From positions 76,191-140,190 of the forward strand of contig NZ_LMTZ01000096.1 in the NCBI RefSeq assembly GCF_001456025.1: 64,000 bases of DNA. The letters run 5' to 3'. This DNA is from Mastigocoleus testarum BC008. GTDB lineage: Bacteria; Cyanobacteriota; Cyanobacteriia; Cyanobacteriales; Nostocaceae. Position 1 is the stretch's first letter; each line of letters starts with the position of its first letter. Below the pieces are notes generated by a model that did no database searches, had not been told where the DNA came from, and worked only from the letters and a program-made list of their open reading frames with translations. The translations under genes and the position numbers were made by a program. Shown here in pieces: positions 8,344 to 17,498 of the stretch.

Positions 8344-9024
8344 TTAAGGTTTAAACTGCTTGACTCCTTCCCAAGCAGAATTTACTTCTGACTCAAAGGA
8401 GTCTGTTAAAGAATGTCCCCAACTGCTTCGAGAATGAATCGGACGCATGAATGGGATATCATCAACGTCTGGTTCTGTCATTGCAGGATAAGTACTTGGT
8501 TCATAATTTGGAGTAGGAGAAGCTGCAGGTTCAAAATTTGGTTGTGGAGTATTCCCAAAGTTATTATTTCCTGGACTTGGTGTTGCAGCTGGTACCGGAC
8601 TATTAAATGTTGGTTCGGGAGATCTGGTTTCGAAAGATGTTCCAGCAGGTTGCGCTGCAAAACTAGGATTTGCAGTTGTCGCCGGTATAGTTTCCATGGT
8701 TGCAGCCGCGCCAGTATTTACAGCGGAACTTAAGGGATAAATACGTTGGACTGTAAGTTCAGCCCGTTTTTCCTTAAAGCCTTCAGGACGTTGGAATGTA
8801 CTCATACTCAAACGTCCTTCTAAGATCACCCGATCACCTTGATGATAATTTTGTTGGATCTCTTTGGCTGTATTACGCCAAGCAACCACTTTTAAATTAG
8901 ATGGACTTTCTCCTTCTCGCACGGATGTAAATTGCACCATCATCTCCATTATTTCTAAGTTATCGGAGGTATAACGTAGTTGCGGTGGTTGAATAATTTC
9001 CGCCATTAAAATACAACTATTCAT
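8344..9024 (-). CDS. Single-stranded DNA-binding protein (OB-fold), SSB-like
   Basis: A 226-residue protein. Residues 1-97 form an SSB-type OB fold (LKVVAWRNTAKEIQ, GDRVILEGRLSM, KRAELTVQRIY). A long Pro/Asn/Ala/Thr-rich linker follows (about 100-183). The acidic tip motif DVDDIPF that SSBs use to recruit partners sits at 186-192, followed by another 34 residues ending in a Trp/Lys-rich tail, instead of closing the protein. The conserved N-terminus MNSCILMAEI supports the ATG start. It may be a second, specialised SSB beside a housekeeping one elsewhere. Confidence 0.82.
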   Translation of the reverse strand: MNSCILMAEIIQPPQLRYTSDNLEIMEMMVQFTSVREGESPSNLKVVAWRNTAKEIQQNYHQGDRVILEGRLSMSTFQRPEGFKEKRAELTVQRIYPLSSAVNTGAAATMETIPATTANPSFAAQPAGTSFETRSPEPTFNSPVPAATPSPGNNNFGNTPQPNFEPAASPTPNYEPSTYPAMTEPDVDDIPFMRPIHSRSSWGHSLTDSFESEVNSAWEGVKQFKP

Positions 9025-9684
9025 AACACTAGCCCTATTTTGAAATTGATTTGTACCAGTTCCTTTAAGCCACTTACTACTCTCAAGAGAGGGTTAAGTA
9101 TGGAAAATTAATAATTTCTCCAATGCTCTTAACCTAACAAAAGCGGATATTATTGTACGAAAAAACATTATATTATTCCTTTTTTGTTATTTTCTTTTGT
9201 GATTTTTTTTAACATCAACGCTTAAAATCCATACAATGCTTTCAGTACAATAGTACTATTTTAGTTTAAATACTTCGCTTATACAAAACAAGATACAAAT
9301 TCGTAGCCGTTCGTAAGTAGGATTTACTGAATAAGTCCTCGGGCGCTATCTATTCCTCTCCTGATTTCTGACTTCTGACAGAAATTGTTTATCAATAAAA
9401 TCTTTTACTAAAAAATTATACAGCTTGCAAATTTCTATTACATTATGGTAATCCTATGCTCTAGGGTCTACTTTTAAAAGATATCAATGGTTTCCTTAGT
9501 ATCTTGACATCAGAGATAAATTTACATTCAAAAGTAAAAAATATATCACAGCTATAGCGATTATAATCAGTAAAATTAATTGATTAGTGGTTATTGATTA
9601 TTCTTTGCCAGCCATACGTACTGTTAACTATTTTTAGTGATAATTAACTAATGTTCGAAAGCTAAAAAATTATCTTAAATTCTT
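9025..9684. other. Intergenic region, 0.66 kb
   Basis: Divergent gap between the SSB-like gene and the ABC ATPase gene, presumably with both promoters. AT-rich, with no RNA gene, clear dyad or small ORF that I can support. Confidence 0.4.
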
Positions 9685-11016
9685 GTGGCGCAAGTTATTT
9701 TAGAAAATATTTACAAAAGTTTTTCCCGACGCGACAGCGAAGCTAGTTTTTCCCCATCTGCCTCTCAAGCTCTGGTAAAGCGTAACATAGGTTATTCAGA
9801 CAATGGTCGTAATAACAACATCCATGTATTAAGACGTATTAATTTATCAGTAGCCGATGGGGAATTTATGGTCTTACTCGGTTCTTCTGGGTGCGGTAAA
9901 AGTACTCTTCTACGTCTGATTGCCGGATTGGAACCGATCGCAAGCGGTAATATTTGGGTAGGGAAGGATTTAGTCAATAATCTACCTGCTAGAGAAAGAG
10001 ATATTGCGATGGTCTTCCAAGACTATGCTCTTTATCCCCATATGACAGTCTTTGATAACATAGCCTTTGGTCTCAGACTTAAGGAAAAACCTGAGAACCT
10101 TCAGTCTTCAACAAATTTTTGGCAAAATTTACTGTCAGGTGGAGTAAAAAAAATACCCAACGAATTACACCATAATTCTAACCAAGAAAAATTCATTACA
10201 AAAAAAGTTTATGAAGTATCCCAACTACTACAAATAAAGGAATTATTACATCGATTTCCCAAAGAACTATCTGGAGGACAAAAGCAAAGAGTTGCATTAG
10301 GAAGAGCGATCGCGCGCAACCCTCAAGTATTTTTGATGGACGAACCACTTTCTAATTTGGATGCAAGATTGCGAGCAGAAACCCGCGCCCAAATAGTTAA
10401 GCTACAACGTCAATTAGGAATTACAACTATTTATGTGACTCACGATTGCACCGAAGCAATGACAATGGGCGATCGCATTGCAATTTTAGATCGCGGACAA
10501 ATTCAGCAAGTAGCCCCCCCACTGGAAATTTATAACCGTCCAGCAAATTTATTTGTAGCAGAGTTTATTGGATCGCCACCGATGAACTTTATCCCTGTAA
10601 CTTTTCGCGCACCGTTATTAATCACTCATGGTGATTTTCGTATGACTTTACCGGCGATATGGGAAAATGCCTTACAAAAATATGATGGATGCAGCTTAAT
10701 TTTGGGTATTCGTCCGGAAAATTGGAGCATTGGGGTACCTGCGACCAAAAATTTGCCAGTAAGGGTCGAATTAGTCGAAAATCTAGGAAATGATGCTTAC
10801 ATTTCTCTTAAACTTTTACTTTTAGACTCTCCAGAACCTAATTTTTCCAGAAGAAATAATTTGCTACAAGCGCGAATTTCTCCAGAGCGCATACTTCAAC
10901 TTGGTGAAGAAGTTTGGTTGTCAATAAATACTGAAAAAATTCATTTCTTCGATCCTGAAACTGAATTAGCAATTTTTCCTAGAAGTCGTTCTCTATCTTT
11001 GCCATTTGAAAGCTAG
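9685..11016 (+). CDS. ABC transporter ATPase, MalK/UgpC (sugar importer) type
   Basis: 443 residues, starting with GTG. Walker A GSSGCGKS (66-73), Q-loop around FQDYALYP (111-118), signature LSGGQ (195-199), Walker B VFLMDE (215-220) and H-loop His253 are all present, with a C-terminal MOP/TOBE-like regulatory domain (about 300-430). Two stretches are longer than in typical MalK proteins: about residues 14-46 before the first core strand and about 135-170 between the Q-loop and the signature. No permease or binding-protein gene is adjacent, so it is an orphan ATPase that may serve one or more importers elsewhere. Confidence 0.9.
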   Translation: MAQVILENIYKSFSRRDSEASFSPSASQALVKRNIGYSDNGRNNNIHVLRRINLSVADGEFMVLLGSSGCGKSTLLRLIAGLEPIASGNIWVGKDLVNNLPARERDIAMVFQDYALYPHMTVFDNIAFGLRLKEKPENLQSSTNFWQNLLSGGVKKIPNELHHNSNQEKFITKKVYEVSQLLQIKELLHRFPKELSGGQKQRVALGRAIARNPQVFLMDEPLSNLDARLRAETRAQIVKLQRQLGITTIYVTHDCTEAMTMGDRIAILDRGQIQQVAPPLEIYNRPANLFVAEFIGSPPMNFIPVTFRAPLLITHGDFRMTLPAIWENALQKYDGCSLILGIRPENWSIGVPATKNLPVRVELVENLGNDAYISLKLLLLDSPEPNFSRRNNLLQARISPERILQLGEEVWLSINTEKIHFFDPETELAIFPRSRSLSLPFES

Positions 11017-11388
11017 GATTTGGTTCAATATTCAGATATTTTGAACTACATTGTCAGGAAAAATTTTCCCCATCCTTTGCTCTATTCAGAGAAAATTAAC
11101 ATGCCCGAACGCACACACTTTATGCAATTAACTCCAGTTTTAATGTTAAAAATTCAAGCTATTTATTACTTAAATTCAGATTCCTTAATCTCACAACTTA
11201 AATCCGCGCCATAGCATCAATCGAGTCAAAAAAAGCTTAGTAATTGATCAATATTGCTTTGCTATTTGTGAGATTTAAATAACATAAAAACTGGAGTTCC
11301 CTTGGAGGGCTAACTAACAGAAATACAGGATTTTGGGAGGTTAATTTATTGGCAATCCACGTTCGACAGTAGATACAATCGATTCAGT
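11017..11388. other. Intergenic region, 0.37 kb
   Basis: Lies between convergent genes. A 64-codon open frame at 11020-11214 has no ATG or RBS and no domain, so I do not annotate it. No clear terminator was seen. Confidence 0.4.
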
Positions 11389-12288
11389 TTATGGATTGTA
11401 TTTTTTAGTTAGTCGCTTTTCTGGTAAATTTAACTTTTTGCGAAGTTGAGGACTATACACAGCTTTTTCCCAATTTTTTGCTTGTTTAATTTGTTCTGGA
11501 GTTAGATTGGTTGCTTCTCCTAATTTTTTATCCCACAATGTAGTGTCGCTAAGGTCTGCATTCAAAAGTTTGGCTCCACTAAGATCGGCACTTCTAAGAT
11601 CCACACCACTAAGATTTGCGTTTCTGAAATCTACACCACTGAGATCGGTCGCTATGAGCTTAGCTCCGCTCAAATCGGTATGCATTAGCTTAGCTCCACT
11701 CAAATCGACACCGCTAAGGTCAACACCACTAAGATCAACACCACTAAGATCGGTTCTTCGAAGTTCAATATGTCTGAGTTCTATACGCTTGATATCTTTA
11801 CGTTTTATCTTCCTACCACCCATTTCGAGAGTCGTAAGTTCTGGATTCTCTAACTTTACATCGCTGATAGTAGCAACACCAAATAAAACAGCTATGAGAG
11901 CAGGAATTCCAACTAAAGTATTCAATCCCAAGCTAGAATATTTTCTTGCTTTGACCTTAAACTCCTGTTCCAAATCTAGCCCCCCAAAGCTTAAAATATC
12001 CTGGTGAATCTTACTTGCCGGTTCTCCTGTAAGATTTTCCATTGCGACAAGATATTCTTGGTAAGACGAATCAAAACCTTCCTCCCATAGCTGCCAAGAA
12101 ATATCAATATTTGTTTTTGGTCTTGACAAATCTCTATTAATAATCAGGGTTCTTTTTTCCCGAGCTTTTTCAACTTTTCTTCTTAAGGAGTCGCTCATTC
12201 CCATTTGAGCTATCCTTGGTTTGCACGCATCTGAATGTTTCTTAATACCCTTAATTAATGCTTTGTAGTATTCGTTTGATTTTTTCAT
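11389..12288 (-). CDS. Pentapeptide-repeat protein with a membrane segment
   Basis: 299 residues. A charged N-terminal region (about 1-115) precedes a hydrophobic segment (LVGIPALIAVLFGVATI, about 123-139), then a run of A(D/N)LSG-type pentapeptides (about 170-255, some 16 repeats such as TDLSGVDLSG) that should form a right-handed quadrilateral beta helix. A Lys/Leu-rich tail containing NLTPEQIKQAKNWEKAVY closes it; that LTPEQI..A.NW.KA pattern is common after cyanobacterial pentapeptide domains. Function unknown. GAGG lies close upstream of the ATG. Confidence 0.85.
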   Translation of the reverse strand: MKKSNEYYKALIKGIKKHSDACKPRIAQMGMSDSLRRKVEKAREKRTLIINRDLSRPKTNIDISWQLWEEGFDSSYQEYLVAMENLTGEPASKIHQDILSFGGLDLEQEFKVKARKYSSLGLNTLVGIPALIAVLFGVATISDVKLENPELTTLEMGGRKIKRKDIKRIELRHIELRRTDLSGVDLSGVDLSGVDLSGAKLMHTDLSGAKLIATDLSGVDFRNANLSGVDLRSADLSGAKLLNADLSDTTLWDKKLGEATNLTPEQIKQAKNWEKAVYSPQLRKKLNLPEKRLTKKYNP

Positions 12289-13344
12289 AAAACCTCGTAG
12301 GAGTTAGGGAAACCATCCATTCTAGGAATGGGAAAAAAGCGGTCAAACTGAGTAACAACGTAAGTTGCATTCGTTGCAAACACCTGGGTACTGTTAATGA
12401 GTATCCTAAGGTGATGATGCTGACCAAGAGGAATGAGAAATATTTCTTAGCTGTCAGTTAATTTTTCTGATACTTTGTCCCTGTAAGAAAGTTTCTCACT
12501 GACGCAAGTAATACAAGCTGGGAGTGCAACCCAAACCCATCAGATTTGACAAAGGCATAAGCTGATTTAACTGACGATACCAAGCAAAACATTTAAAACT
12601 CCTAGCCAAGGCATTCTGAAAACACACGAATTGCAATCAAACTGTAACTCTTACCCCAATAGAGTTTTAGAACAGTATTCTAGGAACATATTCCCTTAGC
12701 TAAAATAAGGTTTTGGCCTCATTTTTAGTTATAATAAGTCGCTATCTAGAACGACTCCAAAATAACCCTTCTTAAGCTGGACATGCTACTAGAAAGTCTG
12801 TAGATTGAACGAGCTTTTAAGTCAAACGAATGAAGAGTATCTTAGCCGAATTATATACCAATACATTTTAATTAATAGCGTACCTGGTATCATGATGTAT
12901 CAGTTTTCTTTAATTGCTCTCTGAATAAAAAAATAAAATCTTGACAATGTAAGACTTTTAGGCAAAATTATAATTCTTATAACAATACCAAAAAATAAAT
13001 CAACTAACCCATTATTAGTTTCATGGAAAAAGGTTTTTGATATTCGTTTTATTTGACTGACAAAATATAGTTAATTACTGGTTATTTGCAATCTGCTATG
13101 TATGACATTAAAAATTTATACAAAGTGGATTAAATTTTTCATTTTTTATTTATAGCAACTACGTAATTAGTTTAGAGTAAAGAAAAATACTCAAAGCTAT
13201 GATGATTGATTTTAAACAATTAATAATTATTTTTACCTAGACTTATCCTTCATAGGGACGCAGAATCCTACGTCCCTAAAATTATTGGCAATAGTAATTA
13301 TTGCAACAAAGTACTACACTTAGTTTTCAGACTTGGTTTAGTTT
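12289..13344. other. Intergenic region, 1.06 kb
   Basis: No supported ORF. It contains an inverted repeat with near-complementary 14-15 nt arms (12435-12449 and 12484-12497) around a ~34-nt interior, and a TAGGGACG-type palindromic repeat at 13253-13278. A structured non-coding RNA is possible but I recognise none. Confidence 0.45.
13253..13278. repeat. Palindromic repeat, TAG(A/G)GACG family, copy 1
   Basis: TAGGGACGCAG (13253-13263) and CTACGTCCCTA (13268-13278) pair with one mismatch around AATC. It closely resembles the palindrome at 63064-63093, pointing to a dispersed intergenic repeat. It lies 67 bp beyond the 3' end of the minus-strand guanylyltransferase gene. Confidence 0.65.
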
Positions 13345-15876
13345 CTAAACTTCGGTGGTTACTTGCTCTTCTTCTTTCTCAACAAACTCCTGTACGCGGG
13401 CGCGATATTCTCTCAGAGCTTTATCTGCCCATTCACGATCACTGCTATTTACATACAAATGTACTATTGGCTCGCTAGCATCCGGTAGGACTAATACCCA
13501 ATTATCTTCATAGGGTTGACAAATCTTCACCCCATCAATCAATTCAAGATTTTGGGCTGGATGAGTTTCTACCAAATAACGCATTAATGCACCCTTGGCA
13601 GTCCACGGGCAACGGATAGTGTAGTTTTTGTGCATCAAGCGAGGTAATTCTGCTCGTACTGACACTAAAGACCTTTCTTGGATTGTCAGCATTTCAACCA
13701 ACTTAGCAATGCAATACATCGCATCAAATCCCGGATGTAAATCGGGGAAAATGAAACCTGTGTCGCCACTACCACCTAAAACTACATTGGGATTTTTCTG
13801 CGTTGCTTCCATCAAAGCAGTGGGGTTTGCCTTAGTGCGAATAACTTTACCATCATGACGACGGGCAATTTGTTCCACAGCAGAGGAGGCATGAACTGGG
13901 ACAACCACACTTCCTCGAGGATTAGCTGTGAACACCATGTCAACCATTAATGCTGTCAGCATTTCACCACGAATCGGCATACCCGACTCATCCACTAGAA
14001 TTAGCTGTTCCCCATTAGCAGATACCTGAACGCCAAAATTTGCTTTTAGTGCCTCTACTACATGACCCAATTGAGTTAGTAGTGCTTCCCGCTCATCACC
14101 TGAAATAGCGGTTGTATTTAAACTGGCATTGAGTACGACTGCATCTGCACCAAATTTATTTAACATTTGTGGCAGAACAGCACCAGAAACTGCATATACA
14201 TAATCAATAACCACCTTCGACCGACTATTCCGAAGGGTATCAACATGCAACAAATTTTCAAAGGCGTTACAGTAGCGATCTATAACTTGGCTCGGATAAG
14301 ACACATTGCCTATCTCGTGGATTTGCGATCGCCGCATATCCTCTTTGAAGTAAGCTCCTTCAATTTTCTTTTCTTTGGATTTGGGAATATTAATTCCCTT
14401 TGCATCCATAAACTCAATCAGAATATAATCGGGGCGATCGGGATGAACGCGAACGTGAATACCACCAGCAACATCCATCATTGGTATGACAGTTCTAGCG
14501 ATCGGTATAGCCGCAGCATCCAAGTTTTGAATATCTACACCCACCGACATCAAGCCAGCAATTAACGACCGCGTTACCATTCGCGAAATATTACGCTGGT
14601 CGCGAGAAACTGTTACCTGAGAACCAGGTTTTAAAGTGGAACCAAAAGCGGCTCCCAATTTAACTGCAAATTCGGGAGTAATATCAATGTTGGCTAAACC
14701 TTGAACACCTCGTTGTCCAAACAGATTTCTTTGGGCTGTATTACCCCAAATTAAATTGATATTTAGGATTGCCCCAGATTCAATTTTCTTACTGGGCCAC
14801 ACCCTTACAGAAGGACTAATCTGGGCTTCTTCTCCTACTGTTGATAGGGAACCGACAACCGCACCTTCAAGAACGTGAGCGCGTCTGTCTACACGGGTGC
14901 CACGGGAAATTACACAAGCCGACAACTGAGCTTCTTCACCAATAATTGCCCCATTCCAAACAACTGGGCGTTTGAGATTGGCATCGGCACCAATGGTTAC
15001 ATTGTCGCCAATTACCGTTCCCGCTTCGATGTGAACTCTGGGACCAATTCGACAATTATCGCCAATGATTGCTGGCGCTTCTATTTCAGCACTAGGATCG
15101 ATAAAAGTATTCTGACCGATCCACAAGTCAAAAGATTCATCTTTTTTATAGGCAAAATCAGCTTCTACTTTACCTGCTAAGATATCGTATTGTGCCTCAC
15201 GGTATGCTTCCAAATGACCGACATCACACCAATACCCTTGAGCAACGTAGCCATACATTGGTTCCCCTTTCTCCAGTAGCAAGGGAAATAATTCTTTAGA
15301 AAAATCACATTCTTGGTTAACAGGTAAATATTCTAGAACCTCTGGTTCGAGGATATACGTTCCTGTGTTGACCGTATCAGAAAAAATTTCACTAGTAGAA
15401 GGTTTCTCTAAAAAGCGATTAATCCGACCTTCTTCATCAGTAATAACTACTCCAAACTCGATCGGATTAGGAACACGGGTCAAAATCAACGTAGCTTTTG
15501 ACTTTTTCGACCTGTGAAAATCAATTGCAGCTTGGAGGTCAAAATCTGTGATACTGTCGCCACTAATAACCAAAAAAGTATCGTCGAGAAGTTCGGCAAT
15601 ATTTTTGACGCACCCTGCCGTACCCAAAGGTTGGTCTTCCTCTACCGCATAGGTCATTTGTACGCCGAAGTCACTGCCATCTTGAAAATAATCTCTCATC
15701 GAATCAGGCAGATAATGCAATGTTGCAACAATTTCTGTGATATTGTGCCTTTTGAGAAGATTAATGATATGTTCGGCGATTGGTCGGTTGAGAATAGGCA
15801 CCATAGGTTTGGGCAGATCGCAAGTTAATGGACGCAGTCGTGTTCCAGAACCGCCTGCCATCAGTACTGCACGCAT
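13345..15876 (-). CDS. Mannose-1-phosphate guanylyltransferase / phosphomannomutase-like fusion
   Basis: An 843-residue three-part protein. Residues 1-240 are a nucleotidyltransferase (AGGSGTRLRPLT, PKPM with Lys23, GDSITDFD at 106, FLEKPS). Residues 250-380 are a left-handed beta-helix. Residues ~385-840 have the phosphohexomutase fold, but its key motifs are altered: the phosphoserine loop (TASHNP in active enzymes) aligns with RVHPDRPDY (476-484), the DGDADR metal loop with SANGEQ (619-624), and the C-terminal RxSGTEP loop with LPDASEP. The first domain should make GDP-mannose or a similar nucleotide sugar; the mutase part is probably inactive or regulatory. GGAGG lies 5 bases before the ATG. 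Confidence 0.9.
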   Translation of the reverse strand: MRAVLMAGGSGTRLRPLTCDLPKPMVPILNRPIAEHIINLLKRHNITEIVATLHYLPDSMRDYFQDGSDFGVQMTYAVEEDQPLGTAGCVKNIAELLDDTFLVISGDSITDFDLQAAIDFHRSKKSKATLILTRVPNPIEFGVVITDEEGRINRFLEKPSTSEIFSDTVNTGTYILEPEVLEYLPVNQECDFSKELFPLLLEKGEPMYGYVAQGYWCDVGHLEAYREAQYDILAGKVEADFAYKKDESFDLWIGQNTFIDPSAEIEAPAIIGDNCRIGPRVHIEAGTVIGDNVTIGADANLKRPVVWNGAIIGEEAQLSACVISRGTRVDRRAHVLEGAVVGSLSTVGEEAQISPSVRVWPSKKIESGAILNINLIWGNTAQRNLFGQRGVQGLANIDITPEFAVKLGAAFGSTLKPGSQVTVSRDQRNISRMVTRSLIAGLMSVGVDIQNLDAAAIPIARTVIPMMDVAGGIHVRVHPDRPDYILIEFMDAKGINIPKSKEKKIEGAYFKEDMRRSQIHEIGNVSYPSQVIDRYCNAFENLLHVDTLRNSRSKVVIDYVYAVSGAVLPQMLNKFGADAVVLNASLNTTAISGDEREALLTQLGHVVEALKANFGVQVSANGEQLILVDESGMPIRGEMLTALMVDMVFTANPRGSVVVPVHASSAVEQIARRHDGKVIRTKANPTALMEATQKNPNVVLGGSGDTGFIFPDLHPGFDAMYCIAKLVEMLTIQERSLVSVRAELPRLMHKNYTIRCPWTAKGALMRYLVETHPAQNLELIDGVKICQPYEDNWVLVLPDASEPIVHLYVNSSDREWADKALREYRARVQEFVEKEEEQVTTEV

Positions 15877-16519
15877 AAATCCTCCATGTAACAGTTTGCA
15901 CCATTCGATGCCATTTGAACTATAGGATATTTGTATCCCTATATATTTAGTGTCCTATGAATGAGGTTACTTGAAACACTTAAACAACATTCATTACTCA
16001 AAAAAATTGCTGGACATGTCCGCTACCGTAACTTGTTTCTTGATAAAAAACCAACTCGATAAAGCGATCGCGGCTTAAAAATGTTTGAGATTTAAGTTTC
16101 TTTTTCAGAATAGTTTCGGATACGATTAATGAATCAAGAGCGTGAAAAAAATAATCAGGAATCGAGATATTGATGAATAATGTACCGAGCCTTCGCTGGG
16201 AATTTGATATTATTTTGGAATAATTTTTCTGATCGACTAGGTTAAAAGAACAGGATTCAAGGATTCAATAATTTTTGGCGAACAATTGGCTAATTGTCTC
16301 TATTCCATGCTTCCCCATACATTTCACCGTCTTAAGTAAATGTCACTCTGACCGGCGTGTCACTGGGAGTTAAAGTAAAACTATAAAATATCCTTTAATT
16401 TTGCCAATAACTATCCTAAATACTGAGAAAATATTATTTTCCTGGCTTTATTCTTAAATTGCCAATACAGTTAAGTCAATTCGGTATCAAAAGATTTAAC
16501 TATTCAGGGAGTTGATTTT
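15877..16519. other. Intergenic region, 0.64 kb
   Basis: Divergent promoter space between the guanylyltransferase fusion and a small plus-strand gene. One HIP1 octamer occurs near 16063. No RNA gene or other structure is supported. Confidence 0.4.
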
Positions 16520-16708
16520 ATGAGCCAAATTATTGCTATATTATTAATCGTTGGTTATGTTGTTGGTGCAAGAAAGTTCTGGAAAGGATTTAGAAATACA
16601 AATTTTTCTCCTGAGACAAATCGCCTTTTTTTATCGTTGCTTTGGCCTGTTTTATTTGTGGCAAATAAATCTTATCGGAAGAATTTTAAAAAAGCACTAA
16701 AGGATTAG
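16520..16708 (+). CDS. Small membrane protein, hypothetical
   Basis: 62 residues: an N-terminal membrane segment (IIAILLIVGYVVGA), a polar loop with Arg/Lys, a second hydrophobic stretch (LFLSLLWPVLFVA) and a basic tail (YRKNFKKALKD). GGGAG precedes the ATG by about 8 bases, which supports translation. I do not recognise a named family; the layout fits a conserved short cyanobacterial membrane protein. It stands alone. Confidence 0.65.
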   Translation: MSQIIAILLIVGYVVGARKFWKGFRNTNFSPETNRLFLSLLWPVLFVANKSYRKNFKKALKD

Positions 16709-17013
16709 AGAGTTTATCCACTTGGCAATCAAATATCTTCCAGTCATATCTAAATCTGAAAAATGCTCTATTTGTAGAGATTTATTAAGGATTTGCAAGC
16801 ACTATGGTTTCATACCCTGCATTTGACTTGTTATTAACAGTTAAAATGCAGATTTTTGTTGTAGGCTTACTGTCATTCAATTTTGGCAAAATTTCTTGTC
16901 TGGTTAAGGCGCATCTTGGTTTTGGATATATTTCTTTAGCGGATAGACATGGTTCATCGTGCCCATTGTAATTTTCAGGCCGTATCCCGAGGATACAGCA
17001 ATAATCTATAGTT
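16709..17013. other. Intergenic region, 0.3 kb
   Basis: Gap between convergent genes. No hairpin with a T-run and no ORF stood out. Confidence 0.35.
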
Positions 17014-17283
17014 TTAAAAAGCCTGAATCCATTCTTTGACAGTGTATTCAGTCCAAATACTATTTTTCCAATACGGATCGTTTTCCACTAACTGGCGCAC
17101 AGTCGCTTCATCTTCAGCTTCGTAAATTCCAAAAACTTGAGTCGTATCCTTTGTGGGACCAAGGGTAATTAATACTCCTTCTGCTTTTTGTTTTGTAAGT
17201 CCATCCAAATGTGCTTGACGATAGGGAGCGCGTTTTTCCAAAACATTTTCGCAGTAGCTTCCCCACATAATGTATTTAGCCAT
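17014..17283 (-). CDS. YciI-family protein
   Basis: 89 residues with the YciI/YCII ferredoxin-like fold. It opens AKYIMWGSYCENVLEKR, has the conserved R..H..GL...K..G region (APYRQAHLDGLTKQKAEG), and ends with NDPYWKNSIWTEYTVKEW, the usual ENDPF..aG....y.i..w pattern. YciI proteins are small dimeric proteins of poorly known, possibly enzymatic, function. Monocistronic. Heptamer repeats lie right upstream. Confidence 0.85.
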   Translation of the reverse strand: MAKYIMWGSYCENVLEKRAPYRQAHLDGLTKQKAEGVLITLGPTKDTTQVFGIYEAEDEATVRQLVENDPYWKNSIWTEYTVKEWIQAF

Positions 17284-17292
17284 GGCTATTTT

Positions 17293-17327
17293 CAGTTACC
17301 AGTTACCAGTTATCAATTATCAGCTAT
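17293..17327. repeat. Heptamer STRR (CAGTTAC type)
   Basis: Five head-to-tail 7-mers (CAGTTAC twice, then CAGTTAT, CAATTAT and CAGCTAT) just upstream of the YciI-like gene. A second heptamer run with AACTGTT units occurs at about 17443-17465, beside an interspersed GC-rich segment, between this gene and pheT. Confidence 0.8.
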
Positions 17328-17498
17328 CATTGGTTATTATCCAAAAAACTCTACTTCTTCTGGAACTATAAGCTAGTAATGGTTCCCTAGATCAGGTGTA
17401 AATAAACTTCAGTGAGAAAAGGTGCGACAAAAGCCTATAACTGATAACTGTTAACTGTTAACTGTAGCCCGTAAGGGCGTGGCGTCAGCCATAAACTG

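Noticed and set aside
11020..11214. 64-codon open frame after the ABC ATPase gene
   Set aside because: No ATG or ribosome binding site and no recognisable domain; starts 4 bp after the previous stop by chance.
11507..12007. Plus-strand 166-codon frame rich in Leu, Arg and Ser
   Set aside because: Antisense image of the pentapeptide repeats, whose repetitive codons keep the opposite frame open.
14167..14565. Plus-strand frame inside the guanylyltransferase/mutase gene
   Set aside because: Antisense to a strongly coding frame, no domain.
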